The notes beneath the pieces are model-generated. The model was given only the letters and a program-made list of their open reading frames with translations, ran no database searches and was not told where the DNA came from. From Kwoniella bestiolae CBS 10118 (taxonomy: Eukaryota > Basidiomycota > Tremellomycetes > Tremellales > Cryptococcaceae): a stretch of DNA of 64,000 nt. The stretch spans positions 6,032,001-6,096,000 of the forward strand of contig NC_089241.1 in the NCBI RefSeq assembly GCF_000512585.2, given 5' to 3'. The stretch's first letter is position 1; the number at the start of each line of letters is the position of its first letter. Below are positions 45,166-57,518 of this stretch, in pieces. A program made the translations under genes and the position numbers.

Positions 45166-47480
45166 GATTGTATACCAGCTGAGTTGCAATGGCGTAATCT
45201 TTTTGATACTCAGAGATCAAGATCTCAACCCTAAAAGACAGATTGACAGTTCGACCCAAAAAGACAGATCGTGTAATTGACGAGTTGATTGTAAAGCTGA
45301 GTGGTGACTCCTTTGATAAAGATATGTTCAGACAGATTTCAATCTCAGTCGATAAACTATTTACCTCCGTCATGAACAAATAAAATTGCTCGACTCGCTG
45401 AGTCATGTTGAATAGCTTCGAGGTTCATCGTCCAACTCGACTGAACTTTTATTTGTGACATGAAGAAACTCTTCGACCGCTATGCGTTACGACATTGTAT
45501 CCTATGGCGAGAGGGTAAGTGGCCCATTGCTAGATTTTTTGTACCGCGTACTTGTGTGGCTGTGGTGCTTTACACCGCGAGATATGGACTTCAGTACACC
45601 TCGGTCCTTCTGGCAGATCAGTCATATTTGCGGGATTCCAGTGCACTACCGAGCCTCTATTCGCTGGAGTAGATCAAATTCACCCTGTTGTCGTGCGAGA
45701 CGAGCACTCTTCAATCAAAATTGACAAAGGGTGGTCATGTTATCTCAGATGATCATCAATCACACCTTAGCCACACACAAAGAGTGCGTCATACAAATTT
45801 CGAATCAAGAATGAGATGAACAATCATTGCTCATCAAACACCGGAATCAACGGAGTGAACTTTGAAAAGCTTCCGGCTATTCTCACTACAGTTGATTGTC
45901 GTGGAGTAGCAAGGAAAAGAGCGACAACCTGACATCGCGATCGCTCACCGAGCCCTTTTTCATCAAATTCCTTGTCCTGCTTTTCCCCACTTTTGTTGAT
46001 TGTGCCGACTCGAGCTGAAGGGGAAAAACAAGAGGAAGAAGATGGATGTCGCAAGAGCACTACTGTAGTAAGCTTACGAAAAGGAACCAGTTACATCACT
46101 CTCTCTTTCACTATGAAAATCAATCGGGCCGTTTTGATCCGCCCGTAACATTTCTCATTTCATTTTACCCTTTTAAGTAATATTCTCCGATCTTGGCTTT
46201 TACCCCTGCAACTTGAAAAACTGCCACGTAGTTTCTGACAAATCCCATCACATAAGAAAAAAAAACAACCAACATAGGAAAATACCGCATTCATACATGC
46301 GCACAGACCACCTCACCCTCACCCTCACCTCCACTGTAGCACTGGTCACCCACCATAGCACCATATACACCATAGCACCATAGCACCATAGCAGGGGAGA
46401 CATGGTCCTTTTCACCATTTTCGCACTTGCACTTTGAAAGAACTATTCTTTCTCATCATCATCACACATCATTCTAGTTGGTATCGTATCGACTTTTCGA
46501 TCAACTCACCAAACACCTTTTTCCGACTCCATTCCCTAGCTGTGATTAGGATCCCGCTTGCTCGTGCGTTGTCTATCACTTTGCTTATCAATTCAGTAGG
46601 TGTGGAGTGGTCGTGATGTTGGAGTAAAAAAAGAGATAGTGTGGGAAAAAGAGATATACATGGATGATGGTGGCCGTCTGAGGATGCTTGATAGCATTCC
46701 TTAGTACCGAACCCATCTTGGTGGATATGTCTCAATCATCACCGAGGTTTATCGTTGAGATGTGCGGAGGGCAGAAGAATACATTACACACTTGATCTAG
46801 ATTTGATGGCGAATTGTCATATCCTTATCGCCATTCGTCTTCGTCGTTCACTACATGCCAGTCTACTTCACTTGACTCCTCACTTCAACCCATCACATCC
46901 TTTTCGTCACTTATTGTATTCTTGCTCATCATGTTTCTGTCTGATCATCGTTGAATGACCGTCGCTGACAATACATTTCTTTCACTCTCCTCTCCTCCGA
47001 TAATACCGGATATCTCCAATTTCACCTTGATACTACCCAACTACAGCGCTCGCGACCCTCTCCAGCAACTTTCCTCCTTCAAACTTCAACTGCTCCATCT
47101 TATCGCTTCAGTAACTTCGATCAAACGGATACAAGTAATCGATTGCATCAGCCTTTCTCACTTGTCAACCACCTCGAGCCAGCAGTATAATACCGTATAA
47201 TTACGGTGCACAACTGATCAAACTGGTTCACTAAACCCCTTTTCTCACCTTCCTCCGACCACCTTGTGCACGTTTGAGACTCGTCTCGCGGCACCTCTCC
47301 CAACACAGCAAACCAAAACAACTAAGCAAAACATCAATATTATCATCATCCTTGTCTTGTCATAACAGAATAAATCTTGTATCTAAAATAGAAAACTAAA
47401 CTTCAAACGGATTATACCATACCATACATTCACTTCTTCTTGTGTGTTGCAACCAATAACCAACAACCTATTTCGACAAA
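45166..47480. promoter_or_regulatory. 2.3 kb region upstream of the bHLH gene
   Basis: No supported gene. The last about 800 nt are C/T- and A-rich on the plus strand and probably form a long 5' leader of the bHLH gene, with several short upstream ATGs. It contains a CACCATAG tandem repeat at 46351-46392 and CACCCTCACCCTCACC just before it. The left end is the promoter of the 44.2 kb Zn2Cys6 gene. Confidence 0.4.
46351..46392. repeat. CACCATAG tandem repeat, about 5 units
   Basis: Five adjacent 8-nt units (CACCATAG, one variant CACCATATA) in the bHLH upstream region. Confidence 0.85.
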
Positions 47481-48791
47481 ATGGCCAACCTATCGCCTAT
47501 CTCCGGATCACCCACATCCGTCATCTCTCATCCCTCCCTCGCACCCATTTCCGTCCCTACCATCCCCAACAAGAACCAAAACACCACTTCTACGAAAACT
47601 ACGAAATCAAAACCCAGAAAAAGGGTCAACACTGCTGAAAAGCGATCCCAACACAATGCTATCGAACGAGCTCGACGAGAAACCCTTAATGGGAAGTTTC
47701 TCTCCTTGGCTAGATTGTTGCCTTCATTGGCTACTGTCAGACGACCAAGTAAATCTGCTATTGTCAATGGATCGATCGCTCATCTCACTCATCAACGAGA
47801 ACAACGACTGCTCGCTGCGAAAATTATGAAAGAGATGCAAACTGAACGAGACGAATTGCTCAAAGAAGTCAACGAATGGAGAAAGATGAATGGATATTTT
47901 CCCAAAGAATTGACCAATGACCATGCCGAGGAGATCGAGCAAATTAACTCGGTTGAGAAGGAATCATTCGGTGATTGGTCTGCCATGGATGGTGATAATG
48001 ATAATGATGATCAAGATCAGGAAGAGGATGATTCTCCATCTACCACCGATTCGTTCGATACTTCCAAGAACATCATCACTCAAGGAAACTTCACTCAGGT
48101 CAATGGTTTGATCACTCCCAGATCTTCCACCGATCTCGACTTGGCCCTCCACCAAAACTTGTTCCAATCGACTTCCCCCGTCGATCAAAGGGTGCAACCC
48201 CAACCTGCCCCTACTGCTGGAACAGGGATCAACTGGTCGACTGAGTTCGCGTTCAACCTAAATCAACAACTGGGTAACACACCCATCGCTACCGGTCAAC
48301 TCAACTTCGGTGAAACCCCTACTCACTCTTCGCCCGTCAACATCGTCAGTCCTTCGTCTGAACCTACCGCTCATGGGATGTACCCCCACCACACCCCTTC
48401 TCCTGGATCTAGCCATTCGTCCGAATCGATTATGACTGGTATGCCCAACGGATGGAACACCCAACAATTAGCAATGCTGGAGCAACACGCCGTCCAAGCT
48501 CATAACATTATGAGAGAGCATCAACAAAACCACCAACAGCTGTTCAACCCCATTGTTGGCAATTCGTTCAACGCGATGTTCCAGTCTACTCCTACTGGAT
48601 CTCAAACTCACGGATTAAGCTCATTCAGTGATCCAGCGTATGCGCAACAGATGCTCAGCAACATGTTCCCCCGAACGGATAACAGTCAGGTATCGATCCA
48701 GGATATCCAAAATGCCATTAGAGCAGGTATGGGCTTGGGGATGGGTATGAATTTAGGAGGTAGTAGTCCCTGGACTCAGGCTCAGGCGTAG
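47481..48791 (+). CDS. bHLH transcription factor (single exon, 436 aa)
   Basis: After a 50-residue polar leader ending KSKPRKRVNT, the basic region AEKRSQHNAIERARRETLNG has the E-R-x-R pattern of E-box binders. Helix 1 is GKFLSLARLLPSL, the loop holds ATVRRPSKS, and helix 2 is AIVNGSIAHLTHQREQRLLA. It extends into a coiled coil (AKIMKEMQTERDELLKEVNE). An acidic stretch DNDNDDQDQEEDDSPSTTD follows, then a long Ser/Thr/Pro/Gln/Asn-rich region to the C-terminus. No intron, unusual here. Nuclear dimeric regulator; the specific orthologue is not clear to me. The long upstream region suggests elaborate transcriptional or uORF control. Confidence 0.92.
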   Translation: MANLSPISGSPTSVISHPSLAPISVPTIPNKNQNTTSTKTTKSKPRKRVNTAEKRSQHNAIERARRETLNGKFLSLARLLPSLATVRRPSKSAIVNGSIAHLTHQREQRLLAAKIMKEMQTERDELLKEVNEWRKMNGYFPKELTNDHAEEIEQINSVEKESFGDWSAMDGDNDNDDQDQEEDDSPSTTDSFDTSKNIITQGNFTQVNGLITPRSSTDLDLALHQNLFQSTSPVDQRVQPQPAPTAGTGINWSTEFAFNLNQQLGNTPIATGQLNFGETPTHSSPVNIVSPSSEPTAHGMYPHHTPSPGSSHSSESIMTGMPNGWNTQQLAMLEQHAVQAHNIMREHQQNHQQLFNPIVGNSFNAMFQSTPTGSQTHGLSSFSDPAYAQQMLSNMFPRTDNSQVSIQDIQNAIRAGMGLGMGMNLGGSSPWTQAQA

Positions 48792-49881
48792 GTGCACTAT
48801 CGAGCAGTATTATCATATCTTCTCGTTTCTATCTTTTCAGCTTTCCTCGATACATGAGTTGTATATAGGTGATACCGTTATACTTCGTTGTTTGTCGGTC
48901 ATCAGTAGTTACTAGTTTTCGGTAGGGTTTGTATTCGTTTCGGTTTTGGTCTGGATATGATATGGAATTGGATTTGATAGGGATACTTTACATATATATG
49001 GAAACGATGAATAGCGATATCATGCGTTGTAAGCGTTCAAGTGGTGGACATCCGCTGCTTTGTGATTGAAATCTATCGATCTCATTTCAAATGCCACTTG
49101 GTGGACACATGCCAATCCAACGAATGCCACTCCGATGCAAGTTGAAACTCCGACGCTTTAGTGACCCAAGCTCCGCTTGGTCCAGATGCACAATTCGCAA
49201 TTCGCAATGAAACGCCACAAACAAGGGAAAAACACACTAAAAAAGCATTTGTTTACATTCAGGGTTTAGTTGCACTTCACGCGACTTACCTCATTGTTAG
49301 AGATAAACAATAACAGAATGGTCGAATGGATGGAACATTTCATCATGATGTTTGTTTTGTCAGATGGGTCAAGCAGCTAAGGGTCGAGTGTTATTGGGTG
49401 AAGGAACTAGGAGTAACAGTAATGAAGAGAATGATGAGGGACGGACAGCAAAGTAGATTCTGGACCTACGCAATGACCTCTTGTCCCTTCCTTTGTTGTG
49501 TTTCATCGTATCGATTATACCATTATACTGTACTCGCACTGACCCACTCTTCCTCTCTCCTCGTTACCATACCAACCTATCATCCAACATCAATCCTTTT
49601 CTCTTCACTCTTTACTCTTGATTTGGCTAAATCATTGTCGATACTAACTAACCCATCTTTCATCTATACTTACTATATCATCACACTCCTTTTTATAGCA
49701 TCCACTGTCATTCACAATCACAACCTCAACATTTCAAAACCAACTACAGTAGATCAACCCACTCGACTCAGATCTCATATCTCACTCAACCAACCTCACT
49801 GTCATTCCTCGAAGATCATTTAAACTCAACCTATCTACTATCCTTAGAACATAACATCGACCTCACCAACCAAAACCAAAA
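48792..49881. promoter_or_regulatory. 1.1 kb intergenic: bHLH 3' flank and promoter of the secreted barrel gene
   Basis: The right half (about 49500-49880) is strongly C/T-rich (ACTCTTCCTCTCTCC, CATACCAACC...), typical of a highly expressed gene's promoter and leader. The left half has no gene. Confidence 0.5.
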
Positions 49882-51184
49882 ATGGTCTCCCTCACCTCCC
49901 TCGTCACCCTCCTCCTACCCCTCGTAGCAGCCTCTCACCTCCCCCCACCAATAAAGAGAGCAGGCCACCACGACAAGGCTCGAAAGAACTTCCAGCACAT
50001 CCACTCTTCCTCTGATAATAGCACGCTCGTACCCAGAGGTTCGACTTACAGCGGGACAGGGACTTTCTATTATACCGGGTTGGGAGCTTGTGGACAGTAT
50101 TCGAAGGATAGCGATTTTATGGTGGCGCTGAATTCGGCGCAGTATGGTGGTGGATGTGAGTTGTTTTCTTGAAACTATCGGGGTGGTTGTGTCTCTCTGC
50201 GGTCTCATTGGGGAAGAGGATATTTCACCGCAGCCTACTGTCTTGGATTCCACTTTGAAGGATGACCGGTTTCTGGGAGAGGATTTATGGTTCCAAAGTG
50301 AACAGCTGAGCTGACGTTACTATTTCCATCTCCTCGCAGACCCCGGTCCTCAATGTTTCAAGGGAATCACAATCCAGGCTAATGGGAAGACCGTCTCGGG
50401 AGTGACCATCATGGGTGAGTTGGAACTTGTGGTCTCCATCGGTGCAGTGCAGAAGCTGATGATATGTCCTGTATGTCGTAGATGAATGCCCAACATGTGG
50501 ATATGGTTCATTGGATCTTTCTCCAGGTCTGTTCACCCAATTTGCAAGTGAAGATGCCGGTGTTATCTCCATTACCTGGTGGTTCAACGATGTGAGTGGA
50601 GATTCTCACTTTCGATTCAATCTCTGGACCAAATCAAGTGAACAGAAAAATCCCTACATTGTCAGAGCATGATCAACTGACCATATCTTCCTTACCAACC
50701 ACAGGACGCACCCGCAGCTACCACCTCCGAAACCCCCACTTCAACGTGGGTAGCACCCACCTCAACCTACACTCCCCCAACTTCAACATGGGTCGAACCC
50801 ACCTCAACTTACACTCCCCCGACATCAACCTATACTCCTCCAGCATCGTCTTCCTCGACGACCTCTACCTGGCAAGCACCATCATCATCCTTCACCACCA
50901 CTTCCGCAGCCGCCTCGTCAACTATAACCTCCTCAGCTATATCTAGCGCTTCCAGCGCCACGTCAATAATCGCTCATAATACTACGAACCCCTACGTGGT
51001 CATCTCTTCAAACTCCACCGCAGCTGTCACCGCCGGTGTGAGCTCCGATGCCGAGTCTGGGGATGATGAGTCAACCGAAGGGACGGGAGCATCGGCCAGT
51101 GTGGGTACGGGTAATATCGAGGGTTTGAATGGGTTGGTCGCGCAGTATGGTCAATTGGTGGTCGTGGCTGCTGAGGCTGCTTAG
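49882..51184 (+). CDS. Secreted double-psi beta-barrel protein (expansin/RlpA/loosenin-like), 4 exons
   Basis: Signal peptide: MVSLTSLVTLLLPLVAASHL. A possible Kex2 site lies in PPPIKRAGHH. The barrel domain spans about residues 58-155: YSGTGTFYYTGLGACGQYSK, FMVALNSAQYGGG, QCFKGITIQANGKTVSGVTI, MDECPTCGYGSLDLSPGLFT and VISITWWF. The four Cys and the DECPxCG segment match fungal expansin-like/RlpA-like DPBB proteins that act on or loosen cell-wall polysaccharides. A Ser/Thr/Pro stalk with repeats TSTWVAPTSTYTPPTSTWVE follows, and the end is small-residue/hydrophobic (LVVVAAEAA). This could be a degenerate GPI signal, though the hydrophobic part is short. The N-terminal KR lies upstream of the domain, so the KEX2 gene product in this window could process it (inference). 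Confidence 0.88.
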
Positions 51185-51796
51185 GCGGTTCTCGTACTCT
51201 ACAAGTGCGAAGCCTGCTCAGAGTTATGTTTAGTTTGAGTCTGAGTTTGGACCAAGGACAATTAGGATAAACCCATCATTTCGGATAATGCTTTCCTTTG
51301 CTTCCCTTTCAAAGTATATTCGAGGTAACTATTAAACGAACTTTCTATATTCCTTATACTTCTGCTGTGCATATTTCATCTCTTAGGGAAGGGTTCGTCT
51401 TCAACCCAGGTGGTTTCCTGTATATACCTTTTTGATACTTTGATACCTGGACAATCTTACTGTGTATATCCTATTTGACTGTTTAACGATATTTCATTTC
51501 AAATAATTCAATACGATGCTTTGTAATGAATGGGATGTCGAGTACGCCTTTATTTTCTATGTCATGTTCGCACGACCTTTGACGACCTCAGATACGTAGC
51601 TGGGACACGACTTTGTTCAACTGTCGGGTCACGACGCCGATCAATAATCTCAGGAGACCATTGGTGAGGAATGGAAGGGGTAAGGTATACATCGGAGTCA
51701 TATGATGTTTCGTATCATGTTTAGGTACAACCGATCTACTGTTCCGGTCCCAATTTCAAGCAGACAAGCTGCAGAACCACCTAGCATCCACCCACA
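51185..51796. other. Convergent 3' flanks
   Basis: 612 nt between the stops of the barrel gene (+) and CTF18 (-). T-rich on the plus strand to about 51530. No gene seen. Confidence 0.5.
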
Positions 51797-54700
51797 TCAC
51801 ATCAAAGCAGACATCTTGACGTTCTTCCTCACCGCGCTACTCGACCCTTCGTTGAACTTGTATACCGCTCTGAACTTCTTGATGGGGGGTTCAGCAGGGA
51901 GGGCAGGTGAGATACCTATACAAATGGAAAAAGAGGAGAACATCAGTAACATGCGTACTTTACGTTTGAATTCTTGAAATTCAAGTATTGATCAGAGGTA
52001 GGAATATAACTCACTGCCTTCGTTCGCTGAATCGGTGCGTAATAACGGAACGCTGATGGACTTAGTTCGACCAAAGAAGTCTGTTGCGGGCTGTCACAAC
52101 CATACCCACATCACCTTAGTTCGCCGTTCCTCAAGAAGACAGAATATGACCCAACTCACAAGTTCCGCTTTATCGACTGTTTTCTTCCCCAATCCTGCAT
52201 TTCCCCTATTCATGATTGATGTCAGCTAGCTCCCACCTTCACTTCAAGAATAGCAGATGAGCTCACTTCAGTCCATAGGCTTTGGCAAATCCATCCGAAC
52301 CAGTCGTACCATTCTCGCCTTCCACGCCAGCTGCGCCTCGTCTTCTCGCAATCTCGGCGTCCATCTATCGTTCAACGCGTGTCAGCTTTCGCATCCATAA
52401 CGGACAAGTCTGGGAGAAGCTGGACCTACCGACTGAGCAATCAATTGTCGAACAGCAAATCTCGACGCCGCAATATCATCCGCTCGTTTACCTTCGTAAT
52501 GGACAAAGACATCTATTGGACTACATGTCAAAAACGCATTTGGTCAATTTAGTGGTCATTATCATCTTATGATGTCTTGAAGAAAGATTCCATTAGGAGA
52601 AGAAATGACGAACGGTTCCAATCTCATCATGGGTTGACCATTCTCCCCTTTCTCCTGCCAAAACCTCAATCCAAGGGGAATCAATAATTCTACTAATCTG
52701 TCTAACACGGCTCTTTCGGCAGGTTTGACAATGTTCGCGTTTACCTGATACAACATCGACACTATCAGCCAATCTTGATCTACTCCACAAGGCATGGCGA
52801 GAGGCGTGTATGATATACACATACAGGTTTCAAAGGCGGGGATATAATCCTCATCAACAGAGGTATAAACTCCGTCAAGCTCGTCGTCGTGGAGAACAAC
52901 GATCTCAATATAGGAGGCACAAGGTTTTTCAGCGAAGTCGATATCTCCTCGTTAGCTATCCTAGCTTGGTAAGCCTATAGAATCCACGCCATGTCAGCTT
53001 AAGTGGCAGGGCGAGGCGACATAGACTGGTCCCAACTCACCTCGTAATCCGCTTTAGGCCATTCAGTGGGTTTCGCATTATTCGCAGGAGCCGCCAAGTG
53101 GCTGTACCACGCTGTGATAGCATAAGGCATATAACTCATCAAATCCCATTCTTGAGATTCCGATACTCTCGTTGAAAGCCTATCATAGTATTCCAACCAA
53201 TCATGTACCTTACACAGGTTGCCCAAAGAAGCGTCCAGAGGTTTGAGATTGGGGTAATGTTCGAATAAACCTTGAACGATCTTATCGTAGTCGCCGCATG
53301 CCTGAATAGCGAAAGAGATTCGATCGACGTAACGTCCGTCATCTATTCCTATGGCTTTGCGTCGTTGTTTCGCTGCTAAGGGGATGAAAACGGTATTCCA
53401 GACTGATTGGAGGGTAGTTCCGGAATCTTTCATCCCGACGCTTGATGATCGAATGGCTTCGTCTGTGACGGATGTGGACTTCGATTTGATGAACTGATTG
53501 TTTTGTTGTAAGCTGGTTCATTCTGCTTTATGCATGGGGGAAGATACTAGCTTACTTGCAAAGTATTCAGACAACTTCTCACATCTCCGCTCGTCACGTC
53601 AACCAAAGTAGTGAGAACCCTCAAATCGGCTGATAATGTTTCGCGATCGCAGATCTCTCTCAATCGTTTGACCAGTAATTGCGGTTGAGGTTTTCGGAAA
53701 CGTATGACTCGAGTAAACGGTCGGAGAGCACGCAAAGAGGAAGCATAGCTGTACGATATATACTTTCAGCCAAGATCATCGAAACCTACCGTATAGATCC
53801 AACTCACAGATCATTGCAGATACAGATGATAGGGCGTCGGAGAGGTCTTGCAGGTGTGTTACCTATCGTGATTGTCAGTCTTATGCTCATGGGAAAGCTC
53901 GGCGGAGAACATACTCTTCTTCCTTGCTGGGACATCCTGTATCAATTTGATTAGACTTCTGACAAAGCTCTATCAATCGTACACATGGATCAGCTTTCGT
54001 GTCATGATTGATCAGAGACACATGACTCACCGCATCACCCCCTCCACTAGCTCCGTCGATCTCATCAATAACCACACAAGTAGGTTTACCCTCACTGGCC
54101 AAGCCCGATCCAGCATCAATGGCGTTTTTGATCCTGGTCGAGACCGTTGCAGCTGATCGATCATCAGAAGCGTTGATCTCGAGTGTTTTGTACCCCGCAT
54201 GTCGAGCCACAATATGTGCAAGTGTCGTTTTACCGTATCCTGGCGGTCCAGATAGCAGTAAAATCTGGAAAATAAAACATCAGCTGAGAAGTACAGCTTG
54301 AAGATGAAAGTCCTTACCCTTTCTCTCGGCCTTCCGAGGGGGTCGACCTGAACATCAGACAGAATCAGCTATGACCCGCAGTGGTGGTGGGGGCGCTAGC
54401 TTACCACAAAATTCTCATTCTCATTCTCCAACTTCCTCTTCTTCCCTGGGATAACCCTTTTGAACACGCATTTGTCCCACTCTTTCAACCAATTCATCAC
54501 TTCTCGGTGCACTCGCTGAATATTCATCGCGTCAGTATACTATTTTTCGGTTCGAGGATCAAAAGAAGCTTACATCTTCTCCCAACAAGTCTGTGAATTG
54601 CTTCGGCCTGTATTTGTCCACCCACATTACCGTACTTCTTTTTACAATTGTCATACCTTCCCTTTCAGCTTGACGACGTTCCTCGTCATACTTCTGCTGC

Positions 54701-55583
54701 AGCCTAATCGCAGGGATCAGCTGATGTCCCATGTTCAACGCAGCAATTAGCTTAGGACCCACTTTATAGCTTGTTGCTGAGACTTCAACTCGTCCACTTC
54801 TGCCAATAACTTGTGCAGAGGTACACTCAGCAGATCTCCAGCATTGGCTTTGCTTCCTTTCGCATGTAGCTATAGGTCACGGGTATCAGTATCACTATGT
54901 TGAATATTAGCCATAAGGTGAAAGTACGCTCACCTGAGCTTGTGGTGGTTTGGGCTTATTCCTCCTTTTGAATGATACTATCTTCCCTTGCAGCGTTTCC
55001 GCTCGTAAGGAGGGTACTGTACATGTGTTGAAATGAGACTGGAAGATCGGTAATGGTGTGAGATCGGATTCAGGAGGGGGCGTTAGGGCTATTCTCGAGG
55101 CTACCACCCGAGTGTCAATAATCAAGCTTTATCCATTTGTCTACGTCTTCATGCAATTGAGAAGGCGATGGACTCACATGAAGCTACAGGCTGATCTGTA
55201 TCTAAAGAGTCAAATATCCCAGATGATACAAATTCATCTTCAGGCCTTTCCACCGCCCTTATCTCGATAACTCTGCTTTTCTCGAAGGTAGTAGTACTCA
55301 TTTCCAGTGACATCGTCTCCCTCTCCATCTCCATCATAGCCAACTCAGCATCAACATCAAAATCATCCGGCTCTTCTTCCAAATCAGGAGGTGGACTGTC
55401 CAGTCTCATCCTCTCAGGTCGCTTGAACACTTCAACAACATCCGTCGCTGTCATCTCATCGTCCGCCGTGACTTCTTTGGAGGTCTCGCTGGTCGATTGA
55501 TTGGATTGAGGAGGGGTGGGGAAGTCAAAGTTGAATATGTCTGTTGGCTCGAAGAGCGGTTTGATCACTGTTGGATCTGACAT
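51797..55583 (-). CDS. CTF18: Ctf18, large subunit of the alternative RFC clamp loader (spliced)
   Basis: Ctf18-RFC loads PCNA on the leading strand, binds DNA polymerase epsilon and supports cohesion. It shares the small subunits (including Rfc2, also in this window). The start at 55583 gives MSDPTVIKPLFEPTDIFNFD and an acidic N-terminus. The AAA+ core has TVMWVDKYRPKQFTDLLGED, Walker A in LLSGPPGYGKTTLAHIVARH, AGYKTLEINASDDRSAATV and Walker B in CVVIDEIDGASGGGD. Later come FRKPQPQLLVKRLREICDRE and DVTSGDVRSCLNTLQ. The C-terminal exon encodes PIKKFRAVYKFNEGSSSAVR and ends KNVKMSALM at 51797. That conserved tail is the one that binds Dcc1/Ctf8. About 15 short introns. Divergent from the coiled-coil gene at 56007. 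Confidence 0.93.
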
Positions 55584-56006
55584 GATGGGTGATCTACGAT
55601 GATCTGTGGATGATACAAGGTACAAGACAGGGATGAGATAGGTAGATGGGTTGATGAGCTTTATCTTTGTCAAGTTGAATAGATGGATAGCGATAGATGA
55701 ATAGATGAACATTGGAAGTCGTTGAAATTGATTTTGGCCAATATTCATTTTCATATTCACGCGACGCGTTCGAGCCATCCTCATCCTTATTCTTGCCACG
55801 TGGCATCAGAAGCCGAAGTCAGCTCATCCCTGGCCCGCCCTCCACTTGTGTAGTCCACTCAACTTCAGTACAGTACAGTAATAATTGAATCCTCTTCCCT
55901 TTCACCTCTCTTCTCTACATCATCGGACTGAATATCCACCAAGCTCACACAGAGATACAGGAGTGATAGAACCCCCTACACTGACACCGCAGTTTGTTCA
56001 GCCAAC
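55584..56006. promoter_or_regulatory. Divergent promoter CTF18 / 56.0 kb gene
   Basis: 423 nt. Contains ACGCGACGCGTTCG at about 55758-55771 with overlapping ACGCG(T) motifs, like the MluI cell-cycle box bound by MBF at G1/S replication genes. Also a CAGTACAGTACAGTA repeat at about 55867-55881. Confidence 0.6.
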
Positions 56007-57290
56007 ATGCCTCGTAAGTGTGTCAGTCATCGTCTCTGCGACAGCACTTGGTACGCTGACCATAACACCCAGCTAAAGGAAGTGGTAAACCCCGACACTC
56101 CTCCCCCTTGAAACCTACTCGAAAGTCTTCAAAGACACCAGCTAAGAAAGCTAGAGCTTCTGAACCTGCTCCGCAAGGCGGTAAGAGGAAGGCGACGGAT
56201 GAAAGTGATCACGAAGAGAAGGGAAAGAGGGGAAAGGGAAGAAAGAAGGGGAAAGTAGACGAAGAGGAAGAGGAAGAGGAGGAGGAAGCAGAGGTTGTAG
56301 AGCTAGGGGACTCAGAGGGCGAGGAAGATGAAAAAGAAGATGACAAGGAGGTGAATGAGTATGTCATCTGTTGATTACGACTCCAGGGCGGAATGAGGAC
56401 TAACGACTTGTCGTAGTTCCCAAGAGGTATTCAAAGAGATTTCCAGTAAGCTCCACTCGAAGAGTAAAAGAAGTGAGTTCTTCGTTCTTCTATATACCAA
56501 GTATACCCATGACCTGAACTGACTCATCTTGTAGGTAGGAAATCGGGCAAAAAGGAGCCAATCGAGACTAAAGAGCTCAAGAAGTTGGACAAGATGTATG
56601 ACGATGTACACGACATGATGAAACAAGACGACATCGTGCAGGTCCGGTCAGTCCACTACTCTCTTAATTCCCTCAAGTTTGTCATGTACTTTAGCTGAAT
56701 GGTTTGTATAGCCAACAAACGATCAGTGACCTCTTCATCAAGCTCAAGGGAGATCTGGATCTAGAACAAACCAAGAAGACAGGTGAACTCATCGAAACTC
56801 GAACCGTAAGTATACCACTTCCCAACCTACCACTTCGTGTTGTGAGAAGCTCACTATGCGATACTACTGGTCAGCACCGATGTGTAGAGCTCTACAACTA
56901 TTATCAGGACTTGGCGAACAATTATCACGAACCTTTGATCGGGGCTTTGGGAAATGCTATAAGAGCTCGTAAGTTCAGCTATAGTCTTCGTTGTGGACCG
57001 TACAGCTGAAGGTTACTTTATGGCTGATTCGATGTCTGGAATAGATGAAGGCAGAACACAAAGTATCGGAAAGACAATCAAGGAATTCACGAAGATTCAG
57101 AAAGAGAAGATCAAAGAAAATGAAGAGATGATGAAGGTGAGTGTGAGACCTCCATCAGGTGATCTTGTGTTTGTCCCACCTTTCTCGACTTGGGCTGAAT
57201 CGAATTTGCTCTACTCAGAGCGCACTCGATCCTCAAAAGATGGTGCATGGTAGTAGAGAATTGATGTTATCGGTTCTGAGGAACGTTTAG
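56007..57290 (+). CDS. Lys/Glu-rich coiled-coil protein, unknown (8 exons)
   Basis: Exon 1 is only 7 nt of coding (ATGCCTC), joined to PKGSGKPRHSSPLKPTRKSS. The N-terminal half is a basic stretch (KKARASEPAPQGGKRKATDE) then a Glu tract (EEEEEEEEEAEVVELGDSEG) and could be nuclear. The C-terminal half is helical: KELKKLDKMYDDVHDMMKQD, QQTISDLFIKLKGDLDLEQT, VELYNYYQDLANNYHEPLIG and KTIKEFTKIQKEKIKENEEM. It ends SRELMLSVLRNV. I do not recognise the family. The composition suggests a chromatin or kinetochore-associated protein (inference only). Shares a promoter region with CTF18. The frame is continuous across all proposed junctions, and all donors are GT. Confidence 0.75.
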
Positions 57291-57518
57291 AATTATGTGA
57301 GGTACCCTTTAGTCCTCAAATACCAACTCCAGCCCGCCAGAGCGTGAGGACAGACCGCCCCCATCATTGTATATCTCATGAGTGAGCCATTACGTGAAGA
57401 TGTTGAAGATGATAATCGTATTCTCAGTTGTAAATAATCCATCATGTTGCTACAATTGTGATTATATTTTGTAAATGTATAATCATGCATCATGTCCATG
57501 TCACAGATCTACATAACC

